Assembly: GCA_050693895.1 (NCBI GenBank)
Contig: JBOGWS010000104.1
Span: 13,994 to 77,993 of the forward strand
Reading direction: 5' to 3'
Length of the DNA: 64,000 nucleotides
From: WHSV01 sp050693895
GTDB taxonomy: Bacteria; Actinomycetota; CADDZG01; WHSQ01
Shown: positions 6,832-14,889 of the stretch, one piece after another
How positions within the stretch are numbered: position 1 is the first letter of the stretch
How the letters are laid out: the number at the start of each line of letters is the position of its first letter
Translations under genes and position numbers: made by a program
The notes under the pieces: generated by a model
The model's database searches: none
What the model saw: the letters and a program-made list of their open reading frames with translations, nothing else
Told to the model about the DNA's origin: nothing

Positions 6832-9186
6832 CTAACCCGCGCGCGGGCGCAGCCTCGGTCGCGGGCTCCGGCGAAGACTCGCTACTAGCCCGGTAGGAGA
6901 GAAGAGCCGGCGCAAACGCATCCACCACGATGCCTGCCTCCACATTGACCTCCGCAGCATGCCTGCCAGCCGGCGGGCTTCTTCGGCTTGGCCCTCGTTG
7001 GTGCCCACAGCCGAGTACTCGGCCTGCTCGTAGAGGTAGGCGAGGCGACCGGCCTGCAGCGGGCCCACCAGCTGTCTGCGACCGAGCCGGGAGGCGTAGG
7101 CGATGGCCGACTCCGAGGGGGCCCGCCCGAGGGTGAGCTCGGATGCATCGTCGAGGAACTGCGAGAAGGCCGCTGCGGTCAGGCCCGAGGGCGATTCCGC
7201 CCTGCCGTAGCGCCCTCTCGTCCGCATCTCTTTGAGCAGGGGGACCAGCAGCAGGTACAGCGCGAGGAGCACCAGAGCAAGGCGCCAGATGACGGCGAAC
7301 CGCTGCTGCCAGGCGAAGTCATCGGTTGGGACCCGGGGTTGAGCGACGTCGGGGCCCGGATTCGCGATGTTTGCCTGACACTCCGCTTGGGTCAGGCCCT
7401 CGCACAGGGGGCCGCCGGAGCCGGCGCGCGGATTGTTCCGACCGTCGAGAACCCCGGGCCCGATGTCCGAGAAGGGGTTGCCGCTGTCGGTTCGCCCAAT
7501 CGGCTCCTGCGTGTGCGGAAGCGAGGCGATGCTGCGCGGTGTCGGCTCGAAGCTCACCCAGCCGTATTCCTCGAAGTAGACCTCGGGCCAGGCGTGGGCG
7601 TGGGTCCCGCGCACCACGTAGGTGCCCTCCTCTTCCGGATCGATGTTTCCGGGAAGGAACCCCACCGAAAGGCGGGTGGGATAGCCAAGCGAGCGCGCCA
7701 TAACGCCGAATGCGGTTGCGAACTGCTGGCAGTACCCCTCCTGCGTCTGGGTCAGGAAGCGATAGAGGTAGCCGTCGTCGTCCTGCGGAGCAACGTTCTC
7801 GCTGTAGAGGAACCCCCCCGAGGTCTGAAAGCGATCCTGGAGAGCCACGAGTCGATCGAAATCCGTGGTCGCCCCCGCTTGCTCGATCCAGCGCTCCGCG
7901 AGGCGGAGGATGCGGATGTCGAAGTCTGATGGGAGCTCCGTATAGACGTCCTGGCGCTCCCCGAGATCTCCCACCCGGGCGGACCTCAGCTCGTTGTAGT
8001 CCAGATCGGGCGCCTCCGAGCGGACCGTGTACTCGAGGTCGGCAACGCTTCCATCGGCCGCTTTGAGGTGCTGTGTCTCGACGTCGGCATGAAACTCTTC
8101 GCCCCCCGCGGTCACCTCGGCGGGTTTCTCGGCGGCCGGTGCGTACTCGCCCTCGAGCCCGGTCAGCCGGTAGGTCTGGGTCACGTCTCTTGTGCCCTCG
8201 AGGCTGGTTCCTCCGACGAGCCCCTCCTCGAGTGGCCGGGTCTCGAAGTCACCCGGGGTCCACGTTCGCCCGTCGAACTCGGTCAACGAGAGAAGCCGCC
8301 AGTAGCTGGGCGCGTCGGCTTGCACCGTGAACAGTTCCGCCTCGGTTTGTTCGAGGAGCTTCGGCTGGAGGTCGACGAAGGGGTCGATCGCTCCGCCGGC
8401 GCCACCCGGGCCCGAGCCGCTGCCTGCGGCACCATTGCCCGGCCCCCCCTCGACCGGAGTGCGCCAAGTCAACACTCCGGATCCGAAGGCCGGGACGATC
8501 AGCGGGGCGACGAGCGCGGCGGTCACGGCGCCGAGCCCCATGCGCCGGGCGACCCGGCCGGTGACGCCGTCCGTGTCCCCCTCGCGATTGCTCCAGGCGC
8601 CGACCCAGCGACCCCAGGAGCGAAGCCTGTGCGTCGACTCGAGCGCCCAATAGGTCAGGAGCGCGGCGACGAACACCAGCGTGAGAGGGCCCGCGAAGGG
8701 GCCCTGGCCCACGATCATCAGAAAGGCCACCAACGCTATCGGGCCGAGGCTTGCAAGCAGTGGCCGTCTCCATCGGAAGGTCGCGATCTCGCCCAGGGTT
8801 GCGCAGGCCCAGAGACCGGCCACCGTCATGATGACGTAGCCCGGTCTCAGTGGGACGGGGGCGAAGTCGGCGCTCGATGCGTTCACCGCCCGTGCGATCG
8901 AGTTGATGAGTCCCCCCGCGGCGTGGGGCGTGGGGAGGCCGTAGAAGAGCTCGTCAGACTCGAAAACGATGGCCAGGTAAAGCGCGAGCCCGATTGACGA
9001 AACCCAGAGCGTCAGCCAGGGCCCGGCCCCCAACCGCCGGCACAGCATCGAGGCGCCCAGGGCGACCATCGCGCCGAGGAGCGCCGGCCCCACGTAGTCG
9101 TCACCCACGAAGAGCTGGCCGAACGCCAGGAGGGTGACCGCCAGGACGCCCCCGAGAGCTAGACGAGCTCTGGCTTCCGTCCCCAC
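6832..9186 (-). CDS. TgpA-like transmembrane transglutaminase-like protein (DUF3488/DUF4129)
   Basis: A 784-residue membrane protein, last gene of the moxR-DUF58-tgpA operon. The N-terminal third has several hydrophobic helices (DUF3488 type). An extracellular Gly-rich linker follows, then the transglutaminase core with the Cys of EGYCQQFATAFGV, the His of GTHAHAWPEVYF and the GWVSFEPTP block. One more membrane helix and a C-terminal DUF4129 region end the protein. The start GTG 9186 is chosen because GGAAGGAGG stands directly upstream; this overlaps the DUF58 stop by 28 bases. Such proteins are thought to be cell-surface cysteine proteases or transglutaminases; substrate unknown. Confidence 0.9.
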   Translation of the reverse strand: MGTEARARLALGGVLAVTLLAFGQLFVGDDYVGPALLGAMVALGASMLCRRLGAGPWLTLWVSSIGLALYLAIVFESDELFYGLPTPHAAGGLINSIARAVNASSADFAPVPLRPGYVIMTVAGLWACATLGEIATFRWRRPLLASLGPIALVAFLMIVGQGPFAGPLTLVFVAALLTYWALESTHRLRSWGRWVGAWSNREGDTDGVTGRVARRMGLGAVTAALVAPLIVPAFGSGVLTWRTPVEGGPGNGAAGSGSGPGGAGGAIDPFVDLQPKLLEQTEAELFTVQADAPSYWRLLSLTEFDGRTWTPGDFETRPLEEGLVGGTSLEGTRDVTQTYRLTGLEGEYAPAAEKPAEVTAGGEEFHADVETQHLKAADGSVADLEYTVRSEAPDLDYNELRSARVGDLGERQDVYTELPSDFDIRILRLAERWIEQAGATTDFDRLVALQDRFQTSGGFLYSENVAPQDDDGYLYRFLTQTQEGYCQQFATAFGVMARSLGYPTRLSVGFLPGNIDPEEEGTYVVRGTHAHAWPEVYFEEYGWVSFEPTPRSIASLPHTQEPIGRTDSGNPFSDIGPGVLDGRNNPRAGSGGPLCEGLTQAECQANIANPGPDVAQPRVPTDDFAWQQRFAVIWRLALVLLALYLLLVPLLKEMRTRGRYGRAESPSGLTAAAFSQFLDDASELTLGRAPSESAIAYASRLGRRQLVGPLQAGRLAYLYEQAEYSAVGTNEGQAEEARRLAGMLRRSMWRQASWWMRLRRLFSPTGLVASLRRSPRPRLRPRAG

Positions 9187-10436
9187 GCTCCTCCTTCCGC
9201 GCGCCCCTGCGATGACATCGACCACGCCACCGCCAACGACTCGTCGGGTCCGAGAATGATCGTGCGGACGCCCGAGCGGCCGAGCAGGCGGGCGACTTCC
9301 ACCGACTGGCCCTCGTGCTCCCAGCGATCCTTCGTAGGCTCGCTTCCGAAGCGGTGAGCGGGGAAGCTGATGACCGCTACGGCTCGGAACCGACGCCGGC
9401 AGCGGGTCAGGGCCATCGCCACCTCGGGCGACATGGTTCCCCCCACGACCACCAGCGCCGCCTCGACCGTGCCGCTGGCCTCCAGCTCGGCAAGTCGCAC
9501 CAGGAGGGCGTCGGCGGCGGGTTCGGCCTCGATCGTCGCGAGGGTGTCGAGACAGCGAGTGAAGTGGTCGTTGCCCCTGCTGGAGGGAAGGCCCATCCCG
9601 GATGCCGGGGTGAGGCGCCAGCCGTACCCCGAGCGCAGGTAGAGATCGCAGAGCGAGGCGGCGGCCTCGACCGAGCGCTCGAAGCTGGAGGATTCACCGA
9701 TTCCGCCGTGACCCCCACCACCGTTGTCCAACAGGATGGTGGACCTGGTGTGCCACGGGGTCTCCTCCTGGCGAATCATGAACGCCCCGCGCTTGGCCGT
9801 CGCCGGCCAGTGGATCTTTCGCAGATCGTCGCCCTCGGCGTACTCGCGCATAGTGTAGAAGTCCTCGCCACGGGCCCCGGTCGGCTGCCTGCGAGCGGTG
9901 GAAGCCAGGCTTCGTCGTTCGCCCGAGTCCCTCGGAGCGGAGAGCCGTTCTATGCGTGGATGAACCAAGAAGCTCGAGACGCCGAGCGCCCGCCACCTGG
10001 TCCGAGCCAGCCCGAAGGGGTCGACGAATCCAATTTGCAGGGGGCCGATATCGTAGCGGCCACGCCTCACGGCCTTCATCACGAAGCCCGTCTTGCGCCG
10101 TCCCCCCGACTCGATGCCGTGGACCGCAAAGCGGGCGTTGCCAGAAAGCCCCGGAGGGAGCTTGTCCTCCAGGAGGAGGAGCGGTGCAGCCCCACGGCCC
10201 TGGTTGTGCAGCTCGACCGTGACGCCCACCGGCTGGTTCTGGGACGCGCGGGGAGGGGACACGATCCGCTCGAGGTGGAGGTCGTGTCGGCCCAGTCGCA
10301 CCACGCCGACGGCAATGAGCACGACGACGAGAAGAGCGAAGCCGAGTTGCTCGACCGGGCCCGAGCCGAAAGCCCGGCCCGCCACCATCAGGGACAGCGC
10401 GGTGACGACTACCAGATAGCCCCTGGCGGTAGGCAC
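9159..10436 (-). CDS. DUF58 domain protein (MoxR-associated)
   Basis: 425 residues. Two N-terminal membrane helices (about residues 6-45) are followed by a beta-rich segment and the DUF58 hallmark GEDFYTMREYAEGDDLRKIHW, which begins a von Willebrand A-like fold. It is the middle gene of a moxR-DUF58-tgpA operon and starts at GTG 10436, two bases after the moxR stop region; the much longer open frame (to 10859) only shadows moxR. In this operon type the AAA+ MoxR is thought to act as chaperone for the DUF58 protein. The physiological role is not known for most members. Confidence 0.9.
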   Translation of the reverse strand: MPTARGYLVVVTALSLMVAGRAFGSGPVEQLGFALLVVVLIAVGVVRLGRHDLHLERIVSPPRASQNQPVGVTVELHNQGRGAAPLLLLEDKLPPGLSGNARFAVHGIESGGRRKTGFVMKAVRRGRYDIGPLQIGFVDPFGLARTRWRALGVSSFLVHPRIERLSAPRDSGERRSLASTARRQPTGARGEDFYTMREYAEGDDLRKIHWPATAKRGAFMIRQEETPWHTRSTILLDNGGGGHGGIGESSSFERSVEAAASLCDLYLRSGYGWRLTPASGMGLPSSRGNDHFTRCLDTLATIEAEPAADALLVRLAELEASGTVEAALVVVGGTMSPEVAMALTRCRRRFRAVAVISFPAHRFGSEPTKDRWEHEGQSVEVARLLGRSGVRTIILGPDESLAVAWSMSSQGRAEGGAWGRKPELV

Positions 10437-10440
10437 GGCG

Positions 10441-11409
10441 CTAGGCCTGTTCGCGCGCCGGGATGGGTACTCGGCCGAGCAGCGACTCGAGCACGTCCTC
10501 AGCGCTCGCCCCCCGCATCTGAGCTTCGGGGGACAAAAGGATCCGATGCGCGAGCACCGGGATGGCCAGGTCTTTGATGTCGTCGGGGACGACGTAGTCG
10601 CGTCCTCTGCTCGCCGCCATCGCACGCGCCGCCTTGAGGAGGTAGAGCGAGGCCCGGGGGCTGACCCCGAGATAGACGTCGGAGTGTTCGCGCGTCGACT
10701 CGGCGAGCTCGACGATGTAGTGCTTGAGCGTGGGTGCGACGTGGACTTCCTGCGCCATCTTGGTGAGCGTGATGACCTCGCCGGCATCCGTGACGGCGTT
10801 GAGCTCCTCGAGCGGCGACCGAGTTCCGTGGGTGTCAAGGATCTCGAGCTCGGAGTCACGCGAGGGGTAGCCGACCGACAGCCGCATCATGAAGCGGTCG
10901 AGCTGGGACTCAGGCAGTGGGTAGGTGCCCTCGTGCTCGATCGGGTTCTGGGTCGCGATGACCATGAAGGGTCTCTCGAGCTCGTGAGTCACTCCGTCGA
11001 CCGTGACCTGGCGCTCCTCCATGCACTCGAGCAATGCGCTTTGGGTTTTGGGCGACGCACGGTTGATCTCGTCGCCGAGGCAGATGTTGGCGAACACGGC
11101 CCCCGGCTTGAAGCCGAACGCTCCGGTCGTCTTGTTCCACACGTTGACGCCGGTCACGTCACTCGGCAGGAGGTCGGGGGTGAACTGGATACGCTGCCAC
11201 GAACAACCCATCGTCTTGGCCAGCGATTTGGCCAGCATGGTCTTTCCCACCCCGGGAACATCCTCCAACAGGAGGTGTCCCTCGGCGATCAGCGCCACGA
11301 GCGAAAGGCGCACGACTTCGTCCTTTCCCTGGATCGCCGTCTCGATGTTGTCGGCGATGCGGTCGAAAGACGATTGGAAGTGCGAGAAGTCGGCGACACC
11401 CTCGGTCAT
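10441..11409 (-). CDS. MoxR-family AAA+ ATPase
   Basis: 322 residues. Walker A is EDVPGVGKT, Walker B is CLGDEINRASP, and sensor 1 lies in VIATQNPIEHEGTYPLPE, all typical of MoxR ATPases, which help fold or activate partner proteins with a vWA domain. The ATG at 11409 has GGGAG five bases upstream; an upstream start at 11442 is less likely. It is the first gene of the leftward operon with the DUF58 and TgpA-like genes. Confidence 0.94.
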   Translation of the reverse strand: MTEGVADFSHFQSSFDRIADNIETAIQGKDEVVRLSLVALIAEGHLLLEDVPGVGKTMLAKSLAKTMGCSWQRIQFTPDLLPSDVTGVNVWNKTTGAFGFKPGAVFANICLGDEINRASPKTQSALLECMEERQVTVDGVTHELERPFMVIATQNPIEHEGTYPLPESQLDRFMMRLSVGYPSRDSELEILDTHGTRSPLEELNAVTDAGEVITLTKMAQEVHVAPTLKHYIVELAESTREHSDVYLGVSPRASLYLLKAARAMAASRGRDYVVPDDIKDLAIPVLAHRILLSPEAQMRGASAEDVLESLLGRVPIPAREQA

Positions 11410-11612
11410 TGAGGCTCCCGTTCTAAGCCTGACGCTGGACATTTCGGTACTCGTCGATGCTCGTTGCTTCGCCGCGATCCCCGGCGACGACCGGCTGGTC
11501 TTACTAATGTAGTAGGCAGCATCATCCCCTGCTAGAGAGATTCGTTAACCCTAGCAAGGGTCGGCTTTTTTCTGACTCGCTTCAAGGGGCGTTAGTTTCC
11601 TGGCACGGAAAA

Positions 11613-11632
11613 GCGATCGTCTCGACGATCGC
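11613..11632. promoter_or_regulatory. 20-base palindrome, second copy at 34852
   Basis: GCGATCGTCTCGACGATCGC has a 9-base inverted repeat around a TC centre. Its exact reverse complement occurs at 34852-34871. It lies in the 273-base gap between divergent moxR and the small gene at 11683, about 50 bases before that gene. It may be an operator or a hairpin. The same gap has ACCCTAGCAAGGGT followed by a T run (11548-11572), which could be a weak terminator, but there is no gene upstream on that strand. Confidence 0.5.
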
Positions 11633-11682
11633 GAGCACTACCCGTAAAGAAAGTGAAAGCACTTGAAGCCAAGGGAGGAACC

Positions 11683-11898
11683 ATGGCGGGATGGGGCGAC
11701 GATCCGGAGCTCGAACGGCTGCGCGAGCTGGTCGACTCGGGGTGGGAGGTCACCGATATCTCAGAGGACGCGGGGGCGCCGGGGGGCCCGGCCGACACCG
11801 TCACCGTCACCAAGGACGGCGAGACCGTTTCGGTGACCTCGGATCACCTCGCCTTTCACCGCTACGTCGAGTACCTGAGGGAAGAGCAGACCAGCTAG
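11683..11898 (+). CDS. Small acidic hypothetical protein
   Basis: 71 residues starting MAGWGDDPELERLREL. I do not recognise the family. It is acidic, without membrane segment or cysteine motif; the middle, DTVTVTKDGETVSVTSDHLAFHR in part, suggests a small beta sheet, and the end is helical. The start ATG 11683 has AGGGAGGA ideally placed; a frame beginning 30 bases upstream lacks such a site. The gene stands alone between moxR (divergent) and the HNH gene (same strand, 82 bases on). Confidence 0.7.
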   Translation: MAGWGDDPELERLRELVDSGWEVTDISEDAGAPGGPADTVTVTKDGETVSVTSDHLAFHRYVEYLREEQTS

Positions 11899-11980
11899 CG
11901 GAGCGAGAGCTCGTCTCCGTGCCGTCACCGAGAATCAATGAGCGGGCGATGCTGCCGTCTCTGGCTATACTTTCGGCATC

Positions 11981-12523
11981 TTGGGAAGAGTGCTCGTACT
12001 CAACGCCTCCTACCAACCGCTGTGTGTGGTGCCTGTCCGGCGGGCGCTGGTACTCGCCCTCTCTCAGAAAGCGGTGGTCCTCCATAGCAACGGCCACGTC
12101 TATCGCAGCGAGCACCTCGAACTGGCCGCACCCACAGTGGTGCGGCTGAATTATTTCGTGAAGGTGCCCTACCGGGCCCGGGCGTCCCTCAGCCGGCGCG
12201 CCGTGATGGTGCGAGATAACTACGAGTGTCAGTACTGCGGCCGGGCGGCCGAGAACGTCGACCACGTCGTCCCCCGAAGCAGGGGAGGCCCCCACACCTG
12301 GGAGAACGTCGTCGCCGCCTGCAAGTCCTGTAACTCACGCAAGGAGAACCGGAGCATCGACGAGGTTGGCTACCGGCTCAAGCGCAGTCCCGAGGCGCCG
12401 CACGAGAGCGTCTGGATCGTCGTGGCCGTCGACAGCGTGGACCCGAGCTGGGAGCAGTACCTCCGCCTGCCCCACAAGCTGCGCCACAGAAAGAACCGAA
12501 GGCTAGAGGTCTCCCTGGCCTGA
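11981..12523 (+). CDS. HNH endonuclease family protein
   Basis: 180 residues. The C-terminal half has the HNH fold: RDNYECQYCG, VDHVVPRSRGG, TWENVVAACKSCNSRK, with two Cys pairs for zinc and the His of VDH as the catalytic residue. The N-terminus (VLVLNASYQPLCVVPVRRAL) matches a widespread actinobacterial HNH family usually present once per genome and not linked to phage. Function is not established. The start is TTG 11981 or GTG 11990; TATACT at 11966-11971 would put a transcript start almost at the start codon, so the mRNA may be leaderless. A perfect palindrome follows the stop. Confidence 0.87.
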   Translation: MGRVLVLNASYQPLCVVPVRRALVLALSQKAVVLHSNGHVYRSEHLELAAPTVVRLNYFVKVPYRARASLSRRAVMVRDNYECQYCGRAAENVDHVVPRSRGGPHTWENVVAACKSCNSRKENRSIDEVGYRLKRSPEAPHESVWIVVAVDSVDPSWEQYLRLPHKLRHRKNRRLEVSLA

Positions 12524-12525
12524 TC

Positions 12526-12541
12526 CGGGGGCCGGCCCCCG
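12526..12541 (+). terminator. Perfect 16-base GC palindrome after the HNH gene
   Basis: CGGGGGCCGGCCCCCG begins two bases after the HNH stop. It would form a strong hairpin but has no T run. Confidence 0.45.
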
Positions 12542-12695
12542 CCGACATCTCGAAGCATTTCCCCCTTTCCCCGCGGCCTCTTCGGCGCGCCGTTGTGTCC
12601 CTTTTGCCCCGGCCCCCGGTCGCCTCTGAACTGAACATCAGTCACACGAGCAACAGAGGCAACAGAATTACAGAAGTGTGATTCGAGGCGAATCG

Positions 12696-12725
12696 TTGAC
12701 ATCCAGGCGGGCAGGGGCTTACGTT
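12696..12725 (+). promoter_or_regulatory. Probable mraZ (dcw) promoter
   Basis: TTGACA (12696-12701), an 18-base spacer and TACGTT (12720-12725), immediately upstream of the MraZ boxes. The rest of the 302-base gap 12524-12825 shows only the palindrome at 12526. Confidence 0.5.
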
Positions 12726-12734
12726 GCCCATCAA

Positions 12735-12770
12735 GTGGAGCGTAGTGGAGGAAAGTGGGGATCTAGGGAG
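12735..12770 (+). promoter_or_regulatory. MraZ operator boxes
   Basis: Direct repeats GTGGAG (12735), GTGGAG (12745), GTGGGG (12755) and AGGGAG (12765), spaced exactly 10 bases. MraZ is known to bind repeated TGGGN/GTGGG boxes spaced one helical turn apart ahead of its own gene, so autoregulation of the dcw cluster is likely here. Confidence 0.7.
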
Positions 12771-12825
12771 GACTCGATATCGTCCCTCGACTCACCACCC
12801 TCCAACAACAACAGATGGGGAAACG

Positions 12826-13251
12826 TTGTCGTTCACCGGGGAGTACCGCCACACGATCGACACGAAGGGGCGCCTGATCGTCCCCTCGCGTCTGCGGGAC
12901 GAACTGGTCGAGGGACGAGTCGTCCTCACGACCTGGCCCGACGGATGCATCGCACTGTGGTCGGGCGAGGGATGGCAGGAGTTCGAGGCCAAGTTGCTGA
13001 CCCAGCGGGGCAGCAGCAAAGACGCCCGCAAGGTCGTCAGGACCTTCGCCGCCAGTGCCTTCACGGATGAGGTGGACCGCCAGGGACGCATCTCGGTTCC
13101 CGGGCACCTGAGGGAGCAGTCAGGCATCGACAAGGACGTAGTGGTGGTCGGCGCGCTGGATCACGCGGAGCTGTGGGCTCCCGACCGGCTCGATCTGGGC
13201 CGCGCCGAGATGGACGAGCTGAACGAATTGGTCGAAGGAATGTCTTTCTAG
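12826..13251 (+). CDS. mraZ: Transcriptional regulator MraZ
   Basis: 141 residues. Two SpoVT/AbrB-like repeats are visible: FTGEYRHTIDTKGRLIVPSRLRDEL and, in the second half, TDEVDRQGRISVPGHLRE. MraZ is a DNA-binding ring that represses the division and cell-wall cluster it heads. The TTG at 12826 is chosen because it places the start one residue before the conserved FTGEY; a start at 12724 would run through the operator boxes. It is the first gene of the dcw cluster. Confidence 0.92.
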   Translation: MSFTGEYRHTIDTKGRLIVPSRLRDELVEGRVVLTTWPDGCIALWSGEGWQEFEAKLLTQRGSSKDARKVVRTFAASAFTDEVDRQGRISVPGHLREQSGIDKDVVVVGALDHAELWAPDRLDLGRAEMDELNELVEGMSF

Positions 13252-13273
13252 CAAATAGATGAGGAGGTGCGAG

Positions 13274-13435
13274 ATGGCGAAACTGATCAACGCGGTAATC
13301 GGGACGAGCTCGGAGCGGAGCGTCGGGCTGGCTCGAGAGGTGTCGCAGGGGCTCGTCCTCCTCGCACTCGCCGGTGCGTCTGTGGGTGGGCTGCTCGGCA
13401 TGGTCGCGATCGCAACCCGAGCTCTGGGCAGCTAG
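13274..13435 (+). CDS. 53-residue membrane peptide between mraZ and rsmH
   Basis: ATG 13274 to TAG 13435, with GAGGAGG 7 bases upstream of the start. The peptide has a charged N-terminal part (MAKLINAVIGTSSERSVG) and one membrane helix (about residues 26-48, LVLLALAGASVGGLLGMVAI). It sits 22 bases after mraZ and 27 before rsmH, in the operon direction. I do not recognise the family. The very good ribosome site and position make it likely to be a real, co-expressed gene. Confidence 0.65.
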   Translation: MAKLINAVIGTSSERSVGLAREVSQGLVLLALAGASVGGLLGMVAIATRALGS

Positions 13436-13462
13436 GACAATGGACTCGAGGACGGAAAACAC

Positions 13463-14401
13463 GTGGTTCACGACCCGGTACTCGCAGAGGAGGTCACCGA
13501 GGCCCTCCTCCCTCCGCTGGAGCATGGGGGAGTCCTCGTCGACGCGACACTCGGTCGCGCCGGGCACGCGTGCCGTCTTCTCGACTCGTCGAGCGCGTTC
13601 GAGCTCGTCGGAATCGACCGAGATCCTGACGCGCTGGAGGCGGCTCGGACCGACCTCGCCGCGCATTCCTCTCGGGTACGGCTCGTTCGTGACGACTTCA
13701 AAGACCTCGCGTCCGTGCTGGAACGACTCGGGGTTGCGGAGGTGGCAGGAGTCCTTCTCGACCTTGGAGTTTCCTCACCCCAACTTGATGAGGCGCATCG
13801 CGGCTTCTCTTACCGAGCCAGAGGCCCCCTCGACATGCGAATGGATCCGACCGGCGGAGCAACGGCCTACGACGTCGTGAACCACTACTCGAGCAGGGAT
13901 CTCGCCGAAGTCATTCGCCGCTACGGCGAAGAGCGGTTCGCGCGCCGAATCGCCACCGCAATCGAGCGCGCTCGCCCCATCGAGGACACTCTGACACTCG
14001 CCGAAGTCGTCAAACAGGCCATCCCCGCAGCAACACGCCGGACTGGTGGGCACCCCGCGAAGCGCACCTTCCAGGCGATCCGCATCGAGGTCAACAATGA
14101 GCTCGATGCACTCGAGACGGTCCTGCCCGGCGCGGTGGAAGCGCTGCGTCCGGGCGGCCGCCTTGCGGTGTTGACCTATCACAGCCTCGAGGACCGCATC
14201 GTGAAGCGGTTCATCGCGGCGGGAGCGAGGGACTGCACCTGCCCTCCGGACTTTCCTATCTGTGTCTGTGGAGCCCGGGCGACTCTCCGCCTCGTCACGC
14301 GCAAGCCGGTTACGCCCGGCGAGGCAGAGCTGGAGCGCAACCCCCGCGCATCCTCCGCGCGCTTGCGCGTTGCAGAGAAACTAGGGAGTGAGGCGGCGTG
14401 A
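13463..14401 (+). CDS. rsmH: 16S rRNA (cytosine(1402)-N4)-methyltransferase
   Basis: 312 residues, full length for RsmH (MraW). It begins VVHDPVLAEEVTEALLP, has the SAM-binding block VDATLGRAGHA, where the Gly-rich loop is slightly altered from the common GxGGHS form, the acidic GIDRDPDAL, GVLLDLGVSSPQLD, and HSLEDRIVKRF near the end. A C-terminal Cys cluster (CTCPPDFPICVCG) is typical of actinobacterial members. GTG start. It overlaps ftsL by four bases (GTGA). Confidence 0.95.
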   Translation: MVHDPVLAEEVTEALLPPLEHGGVLVDATLGRAGHACRLLDSSSAFELVGIDRDPDALEAARTDLAAHSSRVRLVRDDFKDLASVLERLGVAEVAGVLLDLGVSSPQLDEAHRGFSYRARGPLDMRMDPTGGATAYDVVNHYSSRDLAEVIRRYGEERFARRIATAIERARPIEDTLTLAEVVKQAIPAATRRTGGHPAKRTFQAIRIEVNNELDALETVLPGAVEALRPGGRLAVLTYHSLEDRIVKRFIAAGARDCTCPPDFPICVCGARATLRLVTRKPVTPGEAELERNPRASSARLRVAEKLGSEAA

Positions 14402-14889
14402 GCGCACGCGCACAAGCAAGCACCGCCCCCGCCCGCGTCCGTAGGCCTCAACAGCGGAACCTTAGCGTCGTCAGGCGAAAGCGACGCGGCCTCATTCAGC
14501 GCGGCCCATCGCGCCGCATGACTCCGCTCATGATCGGCGGAGTCATTCTCGTCGCATTGCTGATCGCCACCGTCCTGCTCGAGCAGGTTCTGATGGCGCA
14601 GAGCGCGTTCAAACTCGAGGAGATTCGGCGTCGCACCGAGCGGGCCGAGACAAGGAACCAGGAGCTGGTTCTCGAGGTCACTCAACTTGAGAACAAGAGC
14701 CGCATCGAAGAGTACGCACGCTCGCAGCTCGGGATGACCGAGACGAATGCTGCGACCAGCGAGTACATGGTCGCCGACATCGAGATGTCGGCCAACACGA
14801 GACTCGCGCATGAAACTCGACAGGACGATCTCGACCTCGACCTCACGGGCACGGCGGCCCTCGTCACAGGTGAGGGGGAGTCTCCATAG
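14398..14889 (+). CDS. ftsL: FtsL/DivIC-like septum protein
   Basis: 163 residues with a bitopic layout: a basic cytoplasmic tail of about 45 residues, one membrane helix (about 42-64, LMIGGVILVALLIATVLLEQ) and an extracellular coiled coil (about 70-110) ending in the YARSQLGM motif of the septum-initiator family. The acidic C-terminal tail is poorly conserved. The function, bridging FtsQ and the FtsWI synthase, is inferred from fold and from its place between rsmH and ftsI. It overlaps both neighbours. Confidence 0.85.
   Translation: MSARAQASTAPARVRRPQQRNLSVVRRKRRGLIQRGPSRRMTPLMIGGVILVALLIATVLLEQVLMAQSAFKLEEIRRRTERAETRNQELVLEVTQLENKSRIEEYARSQLGMTETNAATSEYMVADIEMSANTRLAHETRQDDLDLDLTGTAALVTGEGESP

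Noticed and set aside
8385..8460. Gly/Ser-rich stretch in the TgpA-like gene as another GC element
   Set aside because: It lacks the fixed blocks and the paired arms; it is an ordinary flexible linker.
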